Assembly: GCF_024623785.1 (NCBI RefSeq) | Contig: NZ_JANKBZ010000004.1 | Location: forward strand, 1-64,000 | Direction: 5' to 3' | Source: Archangium lipolyticum | GTDB lineage: Bacteria > Myxococcota > Myxococcia > Myxococcales > Myxococcaceae | Length of the DNA stretch: 64,000 nt | Shown: piece after piece, positions 59,469 to 64,000 of the stretch | Numbering within the stretch: position 1 is the first letter of the stretch | Layout of the letters: every line of letters starts with the position of its first letter | Notes under the pieces: model-generated | The model's database searches: none | Seen by the model: only the letters and a program-made list of their open reading frames with translations | What the model was told of the DNA's origin: nothing | Made by a program: the position numbers and the translations under genes

Positions 59469-60209
59469 CTACTCCTCCACCTCGCGGGAGGACGCCGAGA
59501 CGGTGGCGTTCTTGAACTTGTCGCGGTTGTTGACGATGAGGTTGAGCACCGCGACGCTCGTCTCGTTGATGTCGTTGACGAGCGCGGTGGCGCGGCCGGA
59601 GAGGATGGAGAAGGCGATAACCGCCGGGATGGCCGTGAGCAGACCGAAGCCGGTGCAGTTCATGGCTTCGGAAATACCGTTGGCGAGAATGGTGGCCTTG
59701 TCGGCCGGGTTCACGTTGGCCACGGCCTCGAAGCAGGAGATCAGACCGGACACCGTTCCGAGCAGACCGGCGAGCATCGCCGCGTTGCCGAGCATGGCGA
59801 GGTAACCGGTACGCGCCTCGATCTTCGGCGTCTCGCGCAGGCTGGCCTCGTCGAGGGCGGCCTGGACCTCCTCCTCGCCCTTGGGAACGTTCATCAGGCC
59901 GGCCTTGATGACCTGGGTGAGCGGCGTCTGCTTCTGGCCGGCCACGTAGTTGATGGCCTTGTCCAGGTCACCGGCGTAGATGTGCTTCTTCAAGCCGCGC
60001 AGGAAGGCGTCCTTGTTGATGGACGCCTTGCCGAACAACACGATGCCTCGCTCGATCATGATGGCCAGAGCGAACACGAGGCAGGTGGCGATGGGGTACA
60101 TACCCCACTGGCCCGCCTCCCAGCGCTTGGCGATCTCCTCGAACAAAGAGCGCTCAGCGCCGCCGGCATTGGCGAGGACGGTCAGATTCGTCAAAAACCC
60201 CAGGTTCAT
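59469..60209 (-). CDS. TolQ/ExbB/MotA-family proton channel protein
   Basis: 246 aa. It has three membrane helices with the family signature in GYLAMLGNAAMLAGLLGTVS and the pore helix region LLTAIPAVIAFSIL. GGAGG lies 9 nt before ATG 60209. Together with the two TolR-like proteins it makes an energy-transducing motor. No TonB, TolA or TolB gene is next to it, so the driven partner is unclear. Confidence 0.94.
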   Translation of the reverse strand: MNLGFLTNLTVLANAGGAERSLFEEIAKRWEAGQWGMYPIATCLVFALAIMIERGIVLFGKASINKDAFLRGLKKHIYAGDLDKAINYVAGQKQTPLTQVIKAGLMNVPKGEEEVQAALDEASLRETPKIEARTGYLAMLGNAAMLAGLLGTVSGLISCFEAVANVNPADKATILANGISEAMNCTGFGLLTAIPAVIAFSILSGRATALVNDINETSVAVLNLIVNNRDKFKNATVSASSREVEE

Positions 60210-60511
60210 TGCTTATGGCCTCCAGAGAGGGGCGGGCCCGTCATGGCGGGCCTTGTGCCACCCCGGCAGTTCCCCATGTGGACACCCACATGGTTCCCTG
60301 GCTCGGGAATGGCATGAATGGACGCCGGACTTTAGGAACGCACCTCCTGGAGTGTCAAGGCACGCCCAGTGCTCTTAGTTGCTGAAATCCCATGAGAATT
60401 TTGCGATCAGACACCGACAGGCAGGCCGGTCTGGTGTCGGACGGACACGGTGCGTCACGCCTCGCTGCTTGCTTGACGGGACCCGGGGCTGGGGCTAATG
60501 GCGGCCGCCAT
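60210..60511. other. Divergent intergenic region, 302 bp
   Basis: It lies between the TolQ gene and the MshEN gene. It carries the TolQ promoter (60329-60358) and leader; no gene is supported in it, and no clear promoter was found for the MshEN gene. Confidence 0.6.
60329..60358 (-). promoter_or_regulatory. Sigma-70-type promoter of the TolQ-TolR-TolR operon
   Basis: On the minus strand a perfect TTGACA (60353-60358) is 18 bp from TAAAGT (60329-60334, 4 of 6 matches). This predicts a leader of about 110 nt before the TolQ start. Confidence 0.6.
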
Positions 60512-61336
60512 ATGGCCAGAAAGCGGATCGGCGAGCTGCTCCTGGAGCGGGGGGCGATCACTCCGGCCCAGCTCGAGGCCGCGCTCCAGGCACAGCAACA
60601 CTCGCGCCAGAGGTTGGGCGTCGCGCTGGTGTCCCTGGGTGCGATCACCGAGAAAACCCTTTCGCACGCGCTGAGCGAAGCACTGGGCGTGCCAGTGATG
60701 GACCTGATGGCCCGCCAGCCGGATTGGAGCGCCATCCACCTGCTGCGCGCGCGCTTCTGCGAGCAGCATGACCTGTTCCCCGTGGCCCTGGAGACCGTGG
60801 GCGGGCGCCGGCTGCTGGTGGTGGCCATGGCCGACCCGCTCGACTCCGCCGCCATCCAGGAGATGGAGTTCACCACCGGGTTGAAGGTGAGCCCCCGGGT
60901 GGCCCCGCTGTCCGCCGTGCGCGGCGCCATCCAGCGCTACTACCACCGGGCCGCCCAGGGCACCGCGGCGGCCGCTCCGGCGGCCTCGGAGGCCGTCCCC
61001 GAGGCGCTCGAGGACGACGTCGAGGAGATCATCGTCGGCGAGGAGCTTCCTCCCGGGGAGAACACCCGCCGCGTGTCGCTCGAGCAGCTCATCCAGGAGC
61101 GGGAGCAGCAGCGGCGGGCCAGGCGGGACCAGGTGAAGCCCTCCTCGGCGAAGCGGGCCGGAGACATCAGCGCCGAGCTGGACTCGCTGTTCGGTGAGGT
61201 CGTTCCCCCCACGCCCGAGCCGTTGGACCCCGTGGAGGAGTTGGAGCGCAAGTTCTGGGCGCTCATGCGCATCATGGCTCGCAAGGGACTCCTCACGAAG
61301 GAGGAGTTCACCCGCGAGCTGGATGACGAGAGCTGA
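60512..61336 (+). CDS. Stand-alone MshEN (GspE N-terminal) domain protein
   Basis: 274 aa. The first 150 residues are a MshEN/GspE-N domain with the paired pattern RIGELLLERGAITPAQLEAA and RLGVALVSLGAITEKTLSHA, LGVPVMDL, the kind of motif that binds cyclic di-GMP in MshE. No ATPase domain follows: the rest is an Ala/Glu-rich linker and a short helical C-terminus (VEELERKFWALMRIMARKGL). It may adapt cyclic di-GMP levels to pilus or secretion machinery; c-di-GMP binding is inferred. Confidence 0.85.
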   Translation: MARKRIGELLLERGAITPAQLEAALQAQQHSRQRLGVALVSLGAITEKTLSHALSEALGVPVMDLMARQPDWSAIHLLRARFCEQHDLFPVALETVGGRRLLVVAMADPLDSAAIQEMEFTTGLKVSPRVAPLSAVRGAIQRYYHRAAQGTAAAAPAASEAVPEALEDDVEEIIVGEELPPGENTRRVSLEQLIQEREQQRRARRDQVKPSSAKRAGDISAELDSLFGEVVPPTPEPLDPVEELERKFWALMRIMARKGLLTKEEFTRELDDES

Positions 61337-61370
61337 ACCGGACGGGCTGTCGCAACCCGGGGGAAGACAT

Positions 61371-61404
61371 ACCCTCACCCCGACCCTCTCCCAGAGGGAG
61401 AGGG
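61371..61404. repeat. Interspersed hairpin repeat, copy 4
   Basis: ACCCTCACCCCGACCCTCTC followed by CCAGAGGGAGAGGG, matching copy 2 over its whole length. It lies between the convergent MshEN and histidine-kinase genes and probably terminates transcription from both. Confidence 0.85.
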
Positions 61405-61426
61405 AGTGGATTGGGAGGGCTGGGGC

Positions 61427-63340
61427 TCAATCTGGGATTGGCAGGCGTACGGTGAAGGTCGTCCCCTGCCCCAGCTCGCTCTCCACGCTCAGCTTCCCAC
61501 CGTGCTTCTCCACGATTCGCTGCACGATGGAGAGGCCCAGCCCCGTCCCCTTCCCTTCTGTCTTCGTCGTGTAGAAGGGCTCGAAGATACGCGACAGGTT
61601 CTCCTGCGAGATGCCGCTCCCCGTGTCCTTCACACAGACCACCGCCTCGCGCCCCTCCTGCCTCGTCCGCAGCGACACCTTCCCGCCAGGCTCCATCGCG
61701 TGGCAGGCGTTGGTGATGAGGTTCACGAACACCTGCTCCAGGTTCGCCGGCACCGCCGACAACAGCGGCAGCTCCCCGTAGTCCCGCTCCACCTTCACCT
61801 TCGACTGCGTCACCACGTGCTCGCAGTACCCCACCGCCCTGTCCAGCACCGTGTGCAGCTGCACCCGCTCTGGTTTGTCCTTCGCCGGCCTCGCGTATGA
61901 CGTCAGGTCCTTCGTGAAGCGCAGGATGCGCTGCCCGCTCTCCAGGATCTTCTTCAGCTTGTCCGTGTCCGACGAGCCCGAGCTCCCCACCATCATCGCC
62001 CGCTGCAGCAGTGACTCCGCGTACGCCACCACCGCCGTCATCGGGTTGTTGATTTCGTGCGCCACGCTCGCCGCCAACTGCCCCATCGACGCCAGCTTCT
62101 CCGCCTGGATGACCCGCTGCTCCAGCTGCGCCACCACCGTCACGTCCTGGCCAATCGCCATCACCCCCTCCACCTCCCCCTGCGAGGTGAGCGTCGAGGA
62201 CGTGGCGAACGAGGCCCGTGCCTCCCCTGTCCGCGTGCGCAGCCGCAGCTCGAAGTTGGGCACCGCCTCGCCCCGCAGCACCGCCCCCATCAGCGACACC
62301 AGCCGCAGGTGCTCGTCCTCCGGCACCAGCGTGAAGACGTCCTTCCCCAGCACCTCCTCCTTGCTGAAACCCGTCAGCCGGCTGATCGCCTGGTTGAAGA
62401 CGACCACCTTCTTGTCCCGGTTCGCCACCAGGATGAGCGCATTCGCCTTCTCCAGCAGCTCCTCCAGGTACTTGCGCACGAACGTCAGCTCGTCGATGAG
62501 CTTCGCGTTCTTCACCGCCACCGCCACCTGGTTGGCCAGCTGCACCAGCACCCGCTCGTCCTGCAGCAGGTCTCCCTCTTCCTTCAGCGTGGCCGGGTAC
62601 TCCAGGTTGATGGCGCCGTAGAGCTGCCCGCTGGCCACCAGCGGCGCGCTCACCCCGCCCGTACTGCCCTCGAAGAGCAGCGGCACCCGCGCCCCCACCA
62701 CCACCCGCCCCCCCGCCGGAATGGACTCCAGCGCCAGGTGCATCTTCTCCACCGCGCTGCGCTTGAGCACCAGCGGCTCGCGAGAACCCTCCTTCAGCCG
62801 GCCCTCCGCGTAGAGGCTCGTCAGCCCCCCTGTCCGCGCGTCGATGATGCGGATGCAGAAGGTACGCCCGGGGAACAGCTCCTTCACCCCTCGCGCCACC
62901 GCCGCCACCAGCTCCTCCTCGCTGCCCGCCTCCGCCACGCTGCGCCCCAGGTCCAACAACACGCCCTCGGTGCGCGCCTGCTCCAGCAGCGCCTGCTCCA
63001 CCACCACCAGCTGGCCCCTCATCAGCTCCGACTCGCGCCGGCCCACCAGCGACACCCACTCCCCACGCCTCACCAGCTCCACCACCACCACGCCCCCGGG
63101 CGGCAGCGCCACCTCCATCACGCACGAGGCCCCCTCCTCGGGCACCCGCGCCCCCACCAGCGACTCCATCATCTGCTCCACCGTCGCCCCGTGCTCGAAA
63201 CAGAAGCGCGAGAAGGCGGCATTGAGCGCCCGCGGCCTCAGTCCCAGGTCGCACAGCGCCGCTGGCAACTCCACCGCTTCGAAGAAGGCACGGAAGGCTT
63301 CGGCGGATGGGCCCCCCGGCACACGGGAGTCACTCGTCAT
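61427..63340 (-). CDS. Cytoplasmic GAF-PAS sensor histidine kinase
   Basis: 637 aa, no membrane helix. An N-terminal PAS-like region (about 15-110), a GAF domain (about 130-285), a PAS domain (about 300-410, LILVANRDKKVVVFNQAISR), HisKA with VAHEINNPMTAVVAYAES, and an HATPase with NLITNACHAMEPGG, DTGSGIS and GKGTGLGLSI make a complete kinase. The ATG at 63340 overlaps the upstream histidine-kinase-like gene by 11 bp, so the two are co-translated. No response regulator is visible before the window's end. Confidence 0.94.
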   Translation of the reverse strand: MTSDSRVPGGPSAEAFRAFFEAVELPAALCDLGLRPRALNAAFSRFCFEHGATVEQMMESLVGARVPEEGASCVMEVALPPGGVVVVELVRRGEWVSLVGRRESELMRGQLVVVEQALLEQARTEGVLLDLGRSVAEAGSEEELVAAVARGVKELFPGRTFCIRIIDARTGGLTSLYAEGRLKEGSREPLVLKRSAVEKMHLALESIPAGGRVVVGARVPLLFEGSTGGVSAPLVASGQLYGAINLEYPATLKEEGDLLQDERVLVQLANQVAVAVKNAKLIDELTFVRKYLEELLEKANALILVANRDKKVVVFNQAISRLTGFSKEEVLGKDVFTLVPEDEHLRLVSLMGAVLRGEAVPNFELRLRTRTGEARASFATSSTLTSQGEVEGVMAIGQDVTVVAQLEQRVIQAEKLASMGQLAASVAHEINNPMTAVVAYAESLLQRAMMVGSSGSSDTDKLKKILESGQRILRFTKDLTSYARPAKDKPERVQLHTVLDRAVGYCEHVVTQSKVKVERDYGELPLLSAVPANLEQVFVNLITNACHAMEPGGKVSLRTRQEGREAVVCVKDTGSGISQENLSRIFEPFYTTKTEGKGTGLGLSIVQRIVEKHGGKLSVESELGQGTTFTVRLPIPD

Positions 63341-64000
63341 GAGAGCTGGCTTTGTCCAGGTCCAGGATCTGCTGCGAGCCCATGTAGGCCTTCGTCTCGT
63401 AGCGCGTGATGCGTCCAATCTTCCGGACGATCTCCGCCATGCGCTCGGCCTCGCGGTAGATGATGTCCACCGGCTTGTAGGAGGTGTCCTCCTCCTTCAG
63501 CCGGCGCTTGAGCAGCTCGGCGTAGCCCATCACCGAAGTGAGCGGCTGGTTGAGCTCGTGGGCGGCCGTGCCCGCGAGCGCGACGATGACGGCGTTCTTC
63601 TCGCTCTCCTCCAGCCGCGTCTCCACGTCCGACAGCTTGCGCTCCAGCTCCATGCGGTCACGCAGGTCCGTGAAGATGCCCACGCTGGCCACCTCGCGCC
63701 CTCCCTCGTAGACGATGGAGGCCGTCATGTTCACCGGAACCAGCTGCCCCGTGCGGTGGACGATGTCCTGCCTGCACACCGACAACCGGCCCCGCCCGCC
63801 GTAATCCGGACTGCGCAGTTGCGTCATGATGCGCTGGGCCACCCCCTCCGGGTACAGCTGGTTCACGTGCATGCCACTGAGCGCCTGCTGCGCGGTGTAG
63901 CCACAGAGCGCCTCGGCCCCCTTGTTGAAGAGGATGATGCGGCCCTGCATGTCCGAGGCGACGATGGCGTCCACCGACGAGTCGATGAGCCGCTCCAGGA
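63330..64000 (-). CDS. PAS-DHp protein, histidine-kinase-like without ATPase domain (5' end outside window)
   Basis: At least 222 aa; the frame stays open to the window edge. A PAS domain (LIDSSVDAIVASDMQGRIIL ... IFTDLRDRMELERKL) leads into a DHp region with the acceptor histidine in LAGTAAHELNQPLTSVMGYA. The protein stops about 70 residues later (ILDLDKASSHDE) without any HATPase motif. It overlaps the next gene, a complete kinase that could phosphorylate it or form a mixed dimer. N-terminal sensor parts may lie beyond base 64000. Confidence 0.85.
   Translation of the reverse strand, partial: LERLIDSSVDAIVASDMQGRIILFNKGAEALCGYTAQQALSGMHVNQLYPEGVAQRIMTQLRSPDYGGRGRLSVCRQDIVHRTGQLVPVNMTASIVYEGGREVASVGIFTDLRDRMELERKLSDVETRLEESEKNAVIVALAGTAAHELNQPLTSVMGYAELLKRRLKEEDTSYKPVDIIYREAERMAEIVRKIGRITRYETKAYMGSQQILDLDKASSHDE

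Overview
This window is high-GC DNA from a myxobacterium, most likely the Archangium/Cystobacter/Stigmatella side of the Myxococcota. The signs are many Hanks-type Ser/Thr kinases, a DUF2381 protein, a SitA-family polymorphic toxin lipoprotein with a DUF2019 partner, FHA-domain enhancer-binding regulation, large hybrid histidine kinases and many lipoproteins. There are two parts: an accessory region (1 to about 20.3 kb) and a conserved-looking chromosomal region (about 20.4 to 64 kb).

Left edge (1-1904). The window opens inside a gene made of perfect 27-bp units that read as a 9-residue peptide repeat (MHHPSLSPA / MHHPSLAPA). The repeat ends in a stop codon, then a strong hairpin, then a SagB-type FMN dehydrogenase and a GNAT acetyltransferase that overlap by ATGA. 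The two enzyme genes are far less GC-rich than their surroundings. This looks like the right half of a multi-core RiPP cluster; the leader and any cyclase lie outside the window.

Accessory region (1.9-20.3 kb). All genes from 2150 to 10300 are on the minus strand: a lipoprotein, a Ser/Thr pseudokinase (HRD and DFG aspartates lost), two XRE-type regulators, an active Ser/Thr kinase, a DUF2381 protein, and a SitA toxin with DUF2019 immunity. Next comes about 6.2 kb of GC-rich tandem repeats (10450-16670) in two opposed arms with a short unique centre. It has no convincing gene, and a small related patch lies at 1945-2150. Beyond it are an excisionase-like HTH gene, a tyrosine integrase with unusual catalytic residues, an intrinsic terminator and a tRNA/tmRNA-like minihelix that may be an attachment site. 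A third XRE regulator, a truncated kinase-derived membrane protein and a small lipoprotein close the region. This is probably an integrative element carrying signalling and kin-discrimination cargo.

Chromosomal region (20.4-64 kb). It holds an M1 aminopeptidase, an Ig-repeat lipoprotein beside a Ser/Thr kinase, and a five-gene overlapping operon (TAP-like hydrolase, HNH-like toxin, SMI1/KNR4 immunity, ABC ATPase, ABC permease). It also holds panD, an EcsC/degenerate GGDEF pair, and a divergent FHA sigma-54 activator facing an FHA-FGE gene that has a near-consensus sigma-54 promoter. Further along are a membrane patatin, a bestrophin, a sugar-dehydrogenase/cytochrome c pair, an FKBP-thioredoxin-HAD operon, a GGSG-rich outer-membrane barrel, glutamine-dependent NAD synthetase, a hybrid histidine kinase, a TolQ-TolR-TolR operon, a MshEN protein and two overlapping histidine-kinase genes at the right edge. 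Four copies of a G/C-purine-rich hairpin repeat lie at or near gene ends; in one case it seems to supply a ribosome-binding site and start codon.
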